A stretch of 64,000 nt of DNA from NCBI GenBank assembly GCA_029817715.1, contig JARUPY010000605.1:682001-746000 (forward strand). Reading direction: 5' to 3'. Origin of the DNA: Melastoma dodecandrum (Eukaryota; Streptophyta; Magnoliopsida; Myrtales; Melastomataceae). This document shows positions 32,762 to 47,090 of this stretch, piece by piece. A program made the position numbers and the translations under genes. A model generated the notes under the pieces. It was not told where the DNA came from and searched no databases. It worked only from the letters and a program-made list of their open reading frames with translations. The first letter of the stretch is position 1. Each line of letters starts with the position of its first letter.

Positions 32762-33850
32762 GTCTTTGTGTATAATAAAAGACAACAATCGTTTTACACC
32801 AACATACGGTCATCTTGGTTGCTTCCTTAGCTCTATTCCACCTTTTTGTTTTGTGTTCGTAATTGTTCTTTACTTCATTCCTATACTTGTTGTAACCCCA
32901 ATTTACAGTAAGTGCTCATTCTATATTGTTTTTCATATTTCTTCCTTAGTTATTCTACTACGACCACATTTCTATTTCTATTCATGTCATTTTCGCGACG
33001 TATTTTTTTTTATAAACACGTTTTTGTGATGTCTAAGAGTAACACTTGAAAATCGTGTGATATCTAAGAGTAGCACTCGTGGTTCCACATCGATGGACGA
33101 TGTGCGTCCTCGGAATGCAGATTTCGATTGCCTACTCCGGGTGAACCCCTCTTATCTCGGTGATGTCCGTCCGCAAGGACAAAAAATTGCCCGGAACATG
33201 GAAACAACTACCCACTCGGAGAGGTCAGTTCCTCAGACCCAATATGAAACCGTCCTCTTGTACGTCTATCTTCGGTTAGAGGAGCAGTTCCACAACCTCT
33301 AGAAAGACTTGCAAGGATTAATTGCCGAAGTTCGTCCCCTACTAGACTTGCTAAGTGAGACATAATTGCGGATGAAAAAGACAAGGTTGGTTTCAATATG
33401 GGAACCAAACCTTATGGTTTTCCCCAAGTCGATTATGTCTTTAGCGACTTGCGAGCTTCAAAACCTGCTCTCAGTCGATCGCATCCACCACCCCTTGCAC
33501 GAGGTTCAACTTTCACTCCCAGTCGATACAACCCCTGTATTCCAGGAGTATATCGATCTAGAGGAGGAAGTGAGGAACAATATACGGGTTTCAGGAACAA
33601 TATAGAACTTCTATATGAAGCCAACGTTGGAAGGGAGCACTATGAACCGTTCTTGTGTTTCTTACCAATTAACCTTCTTACCAAAAAGCACACGTCGGAT
33701 CAAAATCTTATTGTCGTACGGACGGATCCCATTTTCAAACACCTGATGATAACGAGGTTGACTGACGAAGACATGAGGAAAATATTTAATAGACTTGTAA
33801 TTAACGACTTATACAATAAAATGAATAGAAAATTAGAAAAAGGATATTAA
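32762..33850 (+). mobile_element. possible retroelement debris with gag-like frames
   Basis: Downstream of the 64-bp duplication and TATA-like motif, open frames at 33057-33302 and 33398-33850 read in the same direction. The second contains a polar, charged stretch (ITRLTDEDMRKIFNRLV). Composition and setting suggest remains of an LTR retroelement leader and gag, but I found no primer-binding site, protease or reverse transcriptase. Low confidence. Confidence 0.25.
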
Positions 33851-33924
33851 ATTAGAGCTGTTACGTTCGGCGTTGCTGAAATGATGTGAATAAAACCTGG
33901 ACGATGTCATCAAGGGAGATCTGG

Positions 33925-34223
33925 GAGTCTAAAATGCACGGCCGGGAGGGACTAAATCGTGTTGGTGTCGGATGAAATTGCGCGGCGTTTCATGGAATTT
34001 TTTATGGTCTATGGTTTTTACGTCTACTGTCATGTTCTAATCATAGTTGTTATGTCCCGGAAACGTAAACGAAATGCAGCACCAAAGAGATCCCTCTAAT
34101 CGCGGAAGTGGAAGTACTAGCTCCCGGAGTCTAAAATGTGCGGCCGGAAAGGAAAAAAGAAAACATGTCGGCGTTAGATTAAATTGCGGAGCTTTTCATG
34201 GGATTTTTGTTTCATGGTCTATT
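33925..34223. repeat. diverged direct duplication of about 90 bp
   Basis: The segment beginning GGAGTCTAAAATGCACGGCC (around 33925) recurs as GGAGTCTAAAATGTGCGGCC (around 34127). Both continue with GGCG/GGCGTTAGA-type sequence, TGAAATTGCG/TAAATTGCGG, TTTCATGGAATTTTT and ATGGTCTATxG, with indels. Confidence 0.6.
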
Positions 34224-34544
34224 GCTTATCACGTCCAAAAGTCGTAGTCGCCGTTAGGTTGTCGATTTCAGACCAATGTATAGAGGTTGGTACCTTTACT
34301 TGCATTATTATGACATGATATCTTATCATACATTTTAACACGGTCATACGATGCGGTTGTGACCAGGGCCCCAATGTTTTGGCACACCAGAAAATTGAGA
34401 ATGCGTAGGACCAATTCCGTGGCCCAATTTCCTTTCGGGTCCGTTGATGCATGAATTTACGATAATGTCCCTCGTTAATCGACTGGATTCCGTCGGTAGA
34501 ACGACAGCTGACGTGTCGGATGACGCGGCGGCGGCGGAGGATGT
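34224..34544 (+). other. upstream region of the sugar transporter gene
   Basis: About 320 bases without a gene. An out-of-frame ATG at 34541 overlaps the presumed start ATG at 34545 and ends at a TAG at 34553, which could lower initiation efficiency. Confidence 0.4.
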
Positions 34545-37500
34545 ATGGCGTGTAGGCTCTGGAAGAATCCACCCCCACGGTCCCCTGGATTCGCTCTCCC
34601 TCCGATGGGATCACCAACTGTCACTCTTATCGCACGGCCTAAGGTTCCGGCGGCCGCCCTCGTGTCCCTGCACAACGGGAGGACTCGCTCGTCCCGTCGC
34701 TTCTGTGCTCGGACCGGGAATCTCCGTTTCCAGTTGCAATTGAGGGGATCAGTGATTTCGGCTGCCAAGGGGCAACTTCCTGAGCTGGAATCCGATGGTC
34801 GAGGTTCGGTTAATGATGGTGATTTGATGTTTTGTTTTCGTTTATTTTTTGTTTATGTTTTTCGAGCGGAGGTTTTGCTGAAGGCTGATGGTCTGATGTG
34901 TTTTAGCGGATGTAGATAAAGTAGACGAATCGCCGATAACGGCGGAGGGAGGTGGTGGGGAAGGAAACGAATTCGGATGGCTACCTGCATTTCCTCACGT
35001 GCTTACTGCTTCCATGGCCAACTTCCTCTTTGGCTACCACATCGGGTGAGCGGAACGGTGTGGTTGATTGTCCATAACTTAAATGAAGAACTTGTCGGAT
35101 GACTCAATAGCTTTTGCTTGTGACTATTTTCTTGTTCCACAATGCCGTTGCTTCATCGCGAGCCATACTTGGCTTCTATAAATCATTGATCGAAGATAAT
35201 ATGTTCTTGCGTGCATTTGACGCCCATAGTCAATGATTGGTTTTTCGTATTATGTGGGCGAAATCCATCTCAGTATTGCATTTTCTTCTAATTTATTTTG
35301 TGTAGTGTGATGAATGGTCCTATTATATCCATTGCACGGGAACTTGGTTTCGAGGGCAACACCATTCTTGAAGGGCTTGTAGTGAGCATATTCATTGCTG
35401 GGGCTTTCTTAGGAAGTTTAAGCTGTGGCTCACTGGTAGATAGGCTTGGCTGTCGGCGCACATTCCAAATCGATGCCATACCACTCATTCTCGGGGCATT
35501 ATTGAGGTAACTCACAGCTAAAGCATTTACTCTGAAATCAGTTGGGTGAAGGGTTTCATTTTCCTACTATGGAGATTCTTCTTCTTTTCGAGAGATCTGT
35601 TGGTTGCTACTTCCTGAATATTTAGTGAAGAATTTTCCAAGGTGAAACAATAGTGCGAGTATATTTCCCTGGCAGCAAGGGGAACGTTGTTAATGGAAGT
35701 TAGAAATCGAAGAATATCCACATCCCATGCAATCTATTGCATCTGGAATTAGTCAATCAGCATTCACCCTCTCTTTCTCTGAATTGCTACTTGACCTAGT
35801 GCACAAGCCAAGTCAATTGATGAAATTCTCCTGGGGAGATTTCTTGTGGGCCTTGGTATTGGTGTAAATACCGTTCTTGTTCCCATCTACATCTCAGAGG
35901 TAAATGTTTGCTTAGCCTGTTCTTGTTTTTCTTCTGGCAGTTAATTTTCTATTCTGGCTTGAACTTTAAATAATTGTTCTTGTTGAATAACTGAAATGTT
36001 TGATTGTTGTCTTGAAGTGGGACTGTTGTTGATCATCAAGCCTCTGGCGGCACTGATTAGGTCTAGACATTGTCTGCTTCTCAAGTTAATCTTATCTGAC
36101 CATTTTCTCATTCATAACTTCATGTTAGGTTGCTCCGACAAAGTATAGAGGATCACTTGGGACATTTTGTCAAATAGGCACCTGCCTAGGAATAATAGCT
36201 TCGCTGTTTCTTGGAATTCCTTCAGAAGATGATCCACACTGGTTAGTATTTTTCCACTGCTTAACTATTTTGCTTCATAAACGATATCACAAAACATGAA
36301 TGATCTTTCTCTACATTCAGTGTGGTTATGCTTTCATTATTTCAGGTGGCGGACTATATTATACTTTGCCATTGTCCCTGGATTTGCTTTGACGCTTGGC
36401 ATGCAGTTTGCTGCAGAAAGTCCCCGATGGCTGTGCAAAGTAAGACATAGTCAATCACTTGGCTTATTGGCCAGACAGTAAAGCGGCCAGAAAAGGCAAA
36501 TCCATGTTATCTGACATTTCTTTTCAATACTTCTTTGATGGATTCATTTTTTAAGGTGGGCAGATTAGATGATGCTAAACAAGTAATTCTCACTCTATGG
36601 GGACCATCTGAAGTAGATAGGGCAGTCGAAGAGTTTCAGTCTGTTATGAAGAGTGATGGAACTGATGCGGAGAGCAATTGGTCCGAGCTGCTGGAGCAGC
36701 CTCATCTTCGAGGTGATATGGAGGTGTTTTTTTATTGACATACCACAGGAATGTCAACCTTCCAGGTCTATACTTTTGGTTATGGAATAAAGCAGTATAA
36801 CATTGCCTGACTTTGTCTACTAAGCTTTGTTATGAGGAATGGTTTACTGAGGATATTGTATTTCTCTACGATTTTCCTTCAGGGTCTTCATCTACTTTCA
36901 CTGAGTCAATACTGGAACTCAGTGTCAATAAAGTGCCAATGATAGGAATTCAACCTTAAATCGAATTCCCTGCCAATTTGGTGTTGATTTAAAGTTGGCT
37001 TATCTTAGTTAAAAGCTTGTAATATTTCCTTTCTGGACAGTATGTTGCTAAATATAAATTGGTTGCTGCAGTTGCATTAGTTGGAGGTGCTCTCTTTGTA
37101 CTGCAACAGTTTGCTGGCATAAATGGAGTTCTGTATTTCTCATCCTTAACCTTCAAGGATGTTGGTATAACCAACGGGGCTTTTGCGAGTCTACTTATCG
37201 GAATCACAAATTTTGCAGGTTTCTGCAGATGCCTTTAATCAGTGTGGCTTTCACATGCATGATATCTGAATGTATTACCGCACAATGGTGTCCTTTTGCA
37301 GGTGCCCTTGGTGCATTATACCTTATGGACAGGGAGGGTAGGAAGAAGCTGTTAATTGGAAGCTACTTGGGGATGGTACGTGGAGTCTGCAGTGAATTGT
37401 GCCAACTCAGTTGGGTGCTTATTTGATGAAAGTGATAGGAATTTTGAGAGGTCTCATGAGGTGGATGTCTGCCTTGTGCAGGCAGCTTCAATGTTCACAA

Positions 37501-38134
37501 TAGTCTATGCAGTTGCCTTTCCACAAGATGAGGATCTGAGTCACACTTTGTCTGTTCTAGGAAGTATCGTGTAAGCGTGCATACTTAAACTTGACAAAAC
37601 CGCATAACAGAGCAAAAAACTCTCCTCTCTCCATGATTATTTAACTTCGTATTCAATGGTGAGCAGGTATATTTTTACTTTTGCTGTTGGAGCTGGACCA
37701 GTGACTGGTATCATTATACCTGAACTTAGCAGTAACAAGATGCGTGGAAAAATCATGGGATTCAGCTTCTGTGTCCATTGGGTATGTAAACCTTACTTCA
37801 ACATGTCTATTAGGTCGAATAACTGACTAGTAAATCCCAGAGGAGAAGAGCTTGTCCTTCTTAATTCAGCTGGCAGCAGCTTTTCTGCCATTACACATTA
37901 CACCCAGCAACCGCTATCTTTACTCTGTAACAGGTATGCAATTTCTTGGTGGGTCTTTTCTTCCTAGAACTCGTCCAAGAGTACGGGGTCAGCTCCGTGT
38001 ATGCTGGCTTCGGCAGCGTCTCACTCTTATCTGCACTATTCGCTTATTATTTCACAGTCGAAACCCAGGGACGGTCTCTTGAGGAAATCGAGATGTCCTT
38101 GAACCCCAGGATGACCGGCAGTAAAGATAGATGA
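34545..38134 (+). CDS. plastidic glucose transporter-like MFS sugar porter
   Basis: Twelve exons by splice signals and frame: 34545-34803, 34907-35045, 35306-35506, 35800-35899, 36129-36241, 36346-36439, 36556-36712, 37072-37218, 37302-37375, 37482-37570, 37667-37781 and 37934-38134, joining to 562 residues. The end of exon 1 could also be six bases earlier. The protein is a 12-helix major facilitator sugar porter. The first 75 residues are rich in Arg, Ser and Ala and resemble a plastid transit peptide, then membrane helices start at FPHVLTASMANFLFGYHIGV. Sugar-porter motifs seen are DRLGCRR, GRFLVGLGIG, VPIYISEVAPTKYRG, AESPRWLCK, LQQFAGINGVLYF, DREGRKKLL, PELSSNKMRGK and VETQGRSLEEIE. It most resembles the probable plastidic glucose transporter 1 (At1g05030) type, expected in the inner plastid envelope. 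Substrate is inferred from family. Confidence 0.9.
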
Positions 38135-40098
38135 TGGTCGATCTTTAGCCGTTGGCCTTGGGCTAACATAGATTGCACATGTTGACATTGCTGGTTTAAA
38201 CATGGGCATGTAAGCATATGCACGTATATCCGCTGCTGCTGTTAAGTAACACATACTACTCCAGTTCTCTTTGTTTTTTTTAGGGGGGGGGGGCGGAGGG
38301 GGAGGGGGTGGGGTATGTAGCTTTTGCAGCATAAAGTAGTTCTTTTTAACCTCGTGGCGTGGCGGTAGTAGCTTTTCTTTGGTGAAGATATTTCCACTGG
38401 GAAAGCATATAATGCAAAACCCTAGAAAGTTGTGTGGGGGGTGGATTCCTCCTATCTTCTCGTTAAAGAATGATAGCCGGATTGACATTGTTTGTTTGCA
38501 ATTGGGGGGGAAGGAATGGATTTAGCGGGAACGGGTGGAGTGATGGTCAAGTTTTGAGGAGGGGGGCGGTGAGTTGTCCCCTTCGTGATTTGTCTTTCTT
38601 TTAAGAATATATTCTCTTCATTTTTTTTCTCTCACTTTTTTATTATTTATTTATTTATTACGGGACAAGGGATGGTCTATTGGGTCCCACTCATTAATAA
38701 GCCGGGATGGGGCTTCTTCTGGTAAACTAAAGGAAAAAACAAAAGAAACAACAAATGGATTCTTCCATGTCAATTGGAGGAGGAGGGGGGTTATCAGGTT
38801 TTGAGACTGTGACTGTATATCAAAATTAAATCTCAGCTCTCATTCCTTTCTGTGTGCTTGAGATTATCGAGGGAAAAGGGAGACCGTCGTGGTGGTGGTG
38901 GGGACCCACCCAATTTGATTCTTTTCTAAAACATCGATTGTCTTCTTCCCGAGATGAAATCACTCCCCCCAGGACACACTGCTCTTTTGTTTTCTTGTCT
39001 AATTGTGGGAAACAGAAACTCCTTTTCTTTTTTCAAATTCTCTAATGCACACGCAAACATAATAATAGGTCAACAAGATCACATTGGTGGTGTTGTTGTC
39101 AATGGGTCAAAGATCTTTTGTCTGACATTGTCCCCATACTATTATTGATATAACAAAGTTAAGAGACCACAGGTTGTCATCTTCTAAATAAAGCAAAGAA
39201 AAAAAATATACATTCGTTCAGGTGAGAAATCACATTTACTCCCAAATCCAAATCCCCCCCCCCCCCACACGCAAAAAAAAAAATCATTTTTTCCCCTTAT
39301 CTCATGCCTCAACCGGGGTTGTTTATGCATTTATGAAATTGGACTTTGAAATTCAAAATTTATTGTTTTTTTTTTTTGGGGGGGGGGTCTGTGAATTTAT
39401 GAACCAAATTGATTGCTCTCACCGAACATTCCCAATATTGGAACGTTTTCCTCTGAGCTGCCCATTTCTCCCGAGGGGGGGGGGGTCAACTTGAAATAGT
39501 AAAAAAATAATAAATAAAATTACCCCCCCATTTATGTTTCCTCCTGAAGGAAGGAATGGGGGCAGGGGGAAATAAGAAGAGAAAATTCAAGATAACAGCC
39601 CGAAGCTCTCTCTCTTTTTAAAATGAATAAGAAACGGAACGACTGGGTGAAATCGGAGTGCACGCACACACACCTTTCCCCCTTCCTCGGCTCCAAAAAA
39701 AGAAAAAAAAGGACTTGGACACTCCTGCCCCTCATGCGGGCCCCGCCATTCAGATGGCATTCCACGTAATTCCTGGGTACTCCAGGGGCAGTAACTGTTC
39801 GTGCTTTCGTGGGAAACTGCGAAGACGTACTCCCTCGCGAGCCGAAGAAAAAGAAACACCCACCCAACACACACACACACACCACAACCAAAAAGAAAGG
39901 AACTGTAAAAGGTGGGGGAGTGGAGGGGAACGGAATTTCTCCATTGCTTCCTGCCTTTCTCCCTTCCCCTTCCTTCTTCTCCCTTTCTTTGTTCCTCGCT
40001 TTTTTAATACCTTCTCCTGCGACGTCGTTTCTGCTTGTTGTTTCGTGGTCTTCCTCCGGTGGCCGTACGTACGGAAGGACGACGGTCGGGGCGAAGAA
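38135..40098. other. spacer with poly-G and poly-C tracts
   Basis: No gene supported. G-rich tracts at 38284-38315 and 39379-39388 and C tracts at 39256-39268 could form quadruplex-type structures. The last few hundred bases are the CT-rich leader of the NAT gene. Confidence 0.45.
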
Positions 40099-43000
40099 AT
40101 GGCTGACATCACGCACCTGCCGATGGAGCAACTCCAGGACCTCGAGTACTGCATCGACTCCAACCCTCCCTGGGGTAACTGACGCCCGACCGGTGATAAC
40201 CGTTTTTTCCTCCCGTGCCCGTCGCCCGATGGCCTCGCCCGGCCGGACAGGCTTCGCTCGCGGCTATCCTTCGTGGTTTCTGTTTCGGCTCGCCTGTCTG
40301 AGAATTCTGCGGAGGAAGAGTCGCCTCGCCCGCGTGCTTTTATTTTTGTGGCTTTTGCGTGTTTGGCTGGCGCTTTTGTTTAATGGGGTTTCTGATCGTG
40401 GTGTCGAACGAGGGATGTCTTGCTAAGGGGTCGTTGAGGATGACAATTAGGAATTTCGGTTTATGTTATGCTGGATTAAGTACAGGAAAAATGTTCTTTG
40501 GTTGAAACCGCCGGATACGTTGCACTCTCTGCACCTCCGGGGATGCGTGTTGGTCTAATGAGAAGATATTCTAACTATAAAAGTTCGCAACGGATTTATA
40601 TCGACGTGACCATGATTCTATAGTTGATACTAGAGCAGCAACTTCGCCATATAGTTTTGACATTTTCATTTTGAGTCTCGGTATGTTCGATTCTTTGCTG
40701 CTTTTTCACAGTTGTAATGGTTGAAGCTTCATGTGTTTGCAGCTGAGACGATAATATTAGCATTTCAAAATTACATTCTGATGCTGGGGACCAGTGTGAT
40801 GATTCCTTCCTTGTTGGTGCCTATAATGGGGGGAAGTGATGTGAGTATGGTGTTTTTCTGTTATTTTCCCTGCCATTTGCTTGTATCAGCTAGCTCATGT
40901 TACATTTCGACTTGGGATTTTACACAAGCTTTATATATGTAGTATACTGACTTCTCCCACTTGCTCAAACAGGGAGACAAGGCACGTGTAATACAAACTT
41001 TGCTCTTTGTAGCTGGAATCAATACGCTTCTCCAGGCACTCTTTGGAACTAGATTGCCTGCTGTAGTTGGTGGATCGTTTGCTTACGCTATTCCCATCAT
41101 GTATATTGCTAATGACTCATCGCTTCAGAAGATTGAAGATTCTCATGATGTATTCCCCCTAATCCCTCTGTTCGTCGTCGCAGAATTTGCTGTACATGCT
41201 CATTACCATATGGCTGTTGCTAATATTTTTTCCTCGTCTTTCTTTTAGTGGTCATGAATTTTAATGTTGGCGTGAAGTATGATTATAATCTTGAGATTTT
41301 TTGAACTTTTAGTGAAAATTTCTTTGGTCACTTTCTCTCCTTTGGCAAATGATAATCCTATGATGGTTGTGGAAAACTTATCCCAAATTGCTATGCTTTC
41401 AAATAGGGTGGAAATAAAAATCATTCAACAACATCATCTCTTGAACTATGAATTGTCCAGTAAATTAGACGAGAGTTATGCATGTGTTTTGTGCTGGAAA
41501 ATTATTTCGCAATGTTTTTGAGTGATCCCTCTGAAATTTCTAATTTCTGATGTTTGGAAGACATCTTAAGACTTTTACATGGACTGCAGAGATTTGTGCA
41601 AACAATGAGGGCTGTTCAAGGGGCTCTTATCGTGGCATCTAGCATTCAGATTATCTTGGGTTATAGCCAAGTCTGGGGTCTTTTCTCTAGGTAAATTTCT
41701 TTTAGGAAAAGCGAGAAAGCAACTGTAGTTTAAATCTATCTTTATGGCTGTGTGCTGTTTCTGGTTGTAGGTTCTTCAGCCCACTTGGCATGGCACCGGT
41801 TGTTGGATTAGTTGGATTGGGATTGTTTGAGAGAGGGTTTCCGGCGGTAGGTATTGCATACACTAAAGCGCTTTTCATGTTAGCAAATCATATGGGATGA
41901 AATCAGATAGATAAGAGAGTTTCATTCTTTGGTCATATGCGTCAACTTTCATCAGGGATGTTTCTTTGAGTTTACTGCTATGCACTTGGCTCTTCGTTCC
42001 CGTTGAGTTTAAGACTCATTTATTGAATTGACCTCTTAGATGGAATTTTGCATTTTGGGAATTGTGGGGATTAAATATGCATTCATTATTTGAAAGGTTC
42101 ACGTGTATTTACGATTTGTACTTTTTCCTCAGTTGGGAAACTGTGTGGAAATTGGAATACCTATGCTGCTGCTGGTAATTGGCCTATCACAGGTAAGCTG
42201 GTGAAAGGTGGTTCTTCATTCATTATTAGTACAGATTTCGAGGAAGATTTTCTTCATTTTGAGTAATTTCGATTGCAGTATCTAAAGCACGTTAGATTAC
42301 TGAGAGAGGTCCCTGTCTTCGAAAGATTTCCTGTGATCATCTGTGTTGCAATCATCTGGGTCTATTCTGTTATCTTGACTGCCAGTGGGGCTTATCGAGA
42401 TAAACCTCTCCAAACTCAGCGAAGTTGTCGTACGGATAAAGCTGATCTTATATCTACTGCCCCATGGTATTATCTTCAATATTGATTCTTTTGCCAGATA
42501 ATTAATTGTTCTGTTAATTGTCAACTGCTCCTTTCTTCTCAGGTTTATGTTCCCCTACCCTTTACAGTGGGGCCCTCCGACATTTTCAGCAGGCCATGCG
42601 TTTGCTATGATGTCCTCAGTGGTTGTGTCTATGATTGAGGTAGATGATTTCCCTGCATTTAGATCCACCAACACATTGTTTTACTAGCTCTTAACTTACA
42701 ATTCGTGGCGTTTGCATGGAAACAATGAATAAGAACGTAATGCTAACCATTGTAACTGTTAGAAAAGGCTGCCAATTGAAAGATTATAGCATGTAGTCTG
42801 CTCAGTGTTTTTGCTTTCTTAAATTATCTTTTTTACATGTTGGACGTGTTTTTTAGTCTACCGGCGCCTATAAAGCAGCTTCTCGCCTTGCGATTGCCAC
42901 TCCACCGCCTGCATATGTCCTAAGCCGTGGTATCGGCTGGCAGGTGAATTCATTTAACTTAGGGAAAAATGCTCTCTATGGTCGAGTTGTCTGTTGATGA

Positions 43001-44126
43001 TTTCTGTTAACAGCAGTTGCTGGTACTGATAAAAAAAAGTAAGCCTGAAATCTTGCTTAATGAACTCTCAACAAGCATTATCTTGCAGGGTATAGGTATC
43101 TTGCTTGACGGTCTTTTTGGAACTGGAACCGGCTCCACTGTATCCGTGTATGTGGCAATCTAAAATCCATTCAAATCTAGATTGCTTTGCACGTCTGTCT
43201 CTTCTATGAGCAGCGCATGCCAATTTTGGTTGTTTTTCCCAGTGAGAATGTGGGACTCCTTGGATTGACCAGAGTTGGGAGCCGAAGAGTTGTGCAAATA
43301 TCTGCAGCCTTCATGATATTCTTTTCTACACTAGGTCGGTTATCAACGCAGCTCAATTAAGGTTTTCGAGCTTAATTTTGTTGAACCATGTTCATATATG
43401 TTAAATGAATATATGATCCATGTTTCCTTTATGGAAGAGGTTTCAAAGTTATTAAACCATGCTAACTTTCAGGTAAATTCGGAGCTGTGTTTGCATCAAT
43501 ACCGTTCCCAATATTTGCTGCTTTATACTGCGTTCTCTTCGGACTCGTTGGTGAGTTTCCTGTGGTTGTCAGTTATTTTACAGAAGTCTTGGCATTTTTG
43601 AGTACGAGTTTTCCTTTACTGCTTCTCCAGCGTCTGTAGGATTGTCATTTCTTCAGTTCACAAACATGAACTCCATGAGAAACCTCATCATCACCGGGCT
43701 ATCGCTCTTTCTCGGAATATCAATTCCCAGATTCTTCGACGACTACTATAACCTGGAAACAGGTCGAGGTCTAGTTCGGACTAATGCTGGATGGGTATGT
43801 AATCCCTGCCCTCTTCTGCAGGGCAGACTTCATGAGCATTTTCTAGAATGACATGGTTCTCTTACGTTTTAGTCCTGCGCATTCCTAGATAACATGATTC
43901 TCTTTTGTTGCAGTTCAATGCATTCCTGAATACGATATTCTCATCGCCTCCCACGGTGGGCTTGATGGTCGCTGTGTTCTTGGATAACACGTTGGAAGTG
44001 GAGAAATCAAAGAAGGATAGAGGGATGCCGTGGTGGGTGAAGTTCAGGACATTCAGAGGGGACAACAGGAACGAGGAATTCTACACCCTGCCCTTCAACC
44101 TGAACAGGTTCTTCCCGCCCACGTGA
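40099..44126 (+). CDS. nucleobase-ascorbate transporter (NAT1/NAT2-like)
   Basis: Fourteen exons: 40099-40174, 40743-40840, 40973-41149, 41590-41690, 41771-41846, 42133-42192, 42279-42466, 42543-42639, 42857-42943, 43089-43147, 43243-43334, 43473-43550, 43631-43794 and 43914-44126, joining to 521 residues, the usual NAT length. It is a polytopic membrane carrier of the NAT/NCS2 family, most likely moving purines or uracil across the plasma membrane. The N-terminus MADITHLPMEQLQDLEYCID and the C-terminus FNLNRFFPPT are characteristic of the plant NAT1-4 group. The NAT signature is present as ENVGLLGLTRVGSRR. The first-helix motif reads FQNYILMLG, with QN where many NATs have QH. Intron 1 (about 570 bp) is the longest. 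Substrate cannot be read from sequence. Confidence 0.93.
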
Positions 44127-45013
44127 AGAAACGTCAAGGAATCCCCCAATTCTTTTTGCATCTCATTATCCGAATTCTCATCCAAATTTAAGATCATTTC
44201 ATACGTAAAGAGCACCACGGGTTCGATTTTTGATTTATGTCCATCCGACAGGAATGACTTAATCCAGTTGGTAACTATATTTTTTTGGGGAGGTAGAATA
44301 AACTAACTACCCCGGATCTAACTATGTACAGTCCATGAAGATAGTGCAAAGGGAAGCCTCAGACAGCCAGTCTTGGATTCACATCAAGTATTTCAGACGG
44401 TAATTCCAACTTAATTTAAGAAAATCATCACTGGCTTTCCCCTTTGGTCAATCTCCACATGACAACAAAAACGTTGATTCAATTTCAAATTACTTAGATG
44501 TAATCGCAAAAAACGGCTCCGTAGACCACTCAATAACTCAAGGTCTGACAGGTTCCTATCAGAAGCGAAGAAACGCCGAAGCGTTTTGCTGTCGGTTCCG
44601 ATCATAGCATCGTCCGGTCAACGCTCTTTTCCGGCTACCGGCGACGTGGCATCGGACCAAACAAACCACAGATGAACAAACAAACAAAAGAATTTCTTCA
44701 TTCGAAACCCTCAGAGACCCGTTCCAAATCACACACGGGCGGAGGACCGCCCGTCCATCCCGGCGAAATCGAGGGCCGCCGTGGGGACGGAGGCACCCCG
44801 ATCCGCGGATTGGGAAGGAGAGTGGGCGGCTATATCTCGCCGTTTTGGAGTGTCATACGGCACTTCCTATTCCTGGGTGATCTTCCTCATCGAGACCGAA
44901 AGGCAAAGAAATCAAAAAAAAAAACGGAAAAAATTGAAAGCAACAGACGAGAGACGCAGACACTGCGACGAAGTAGCGGAGTATTGATCGGAATTTTATA
45001 GAGGCGGAGGGGA
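44127..45013. other. spacer between NAT and AUG2 genes
   Basis: Holds the NAT 3' UTR and the distal AUG2 promoter. No further gene seen. Confidence 0.45.
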
Positions 45014-45032
45014 AAACCCTAACCCTAACCCT
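45014..45032 (+). promoter_or_regulatory. telo-box upstream of AUG2
   Basis: AAACCCTAACCCTAACCCT about 200 bases upstream of the AUG2 ATG, followed by AGCCCAATAA (45051) and TGGGCC motifs at 45071 and 45099. Telo-boxes paired with site II elements are known from plant genes active in dividing cells, which suits a spindle protein; regulation is inferred. Confidence 0.5.
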
Positions 45033-45231
45033 TTCGGGTTCATTGGGTCTAGCCCAATAAAAATAAAACATGGGCCTAAATATTTTGGAGAGTTGGGGTG
45101 GGCCCATTGAGGGAAGTGGTTGGTCTGTTCTTGTCGACGGCCGGCGACGAACGGGAGAATTTTGGGGAAGGGAGGAGGGAAGGTTGGGGAGGAAGAAGTA
45201 GACGAAGAGGAAGAGCAAGCGGTCACGGGAA

Positions 45232-46728
<1,497 letters not shown>

Positions 46729-46913
46729 GAGGAGACAGAGAGGAGAAGCTGACAACCCGGGTTCCGAGGGAGGGGATGCCTCGGATGTCGATCACCGGAG
46801 ACTATCTTGGCCTCCAGCTAAAAAGGGCGGGATTTAGTTCCAGGTATCACCTTCCCCACGGTTCCCATGTTCCTAAAATCTTCTATGCATGAAAAATGTG
46901 TGTTATAAACTCC

Positions 46914-47076
46914 TGATAGCGTAAAGATTGAAATTAGTAGGCTTAGATATTATTTGATCGATATTCGTCATCAAATCCTCTTGATTATAGGAGCTAAATA
47001 TTCCCAATATCCCTAGTAATAGTGATGTATTGCAATTATGTAATTATCAATTGAGAATTGTCATTGATCTCTATCA
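46914..47076 (+). repeat. 5' LTR of the copia element
   Basis: 163 bp, unusually short for a plant copia LTR, TGATAG...CTATCA. Contains a segment TATCCCTAGTAATAG absent from the other LTR. Confidence 0.88.
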
Positions 47077-47090
47077 TGGTATCAAGAGCA

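Noticed and set aside
39532..40182. Overlapping long frames on both strands before the NAT gene
   Set aside because: They consist of low-complexity Lys/Ser/Phe-rich sequence from CT-rich leader DNA; the plus-strand frame only enters real coding sequence at ATG 40099.
45014..45032. Degenerate chromosome end from the CCCTAA repeats
   Set aside because: Only about three units, embedded in unique promoter DNA next to a gene; a telo-box is the simpler reading.
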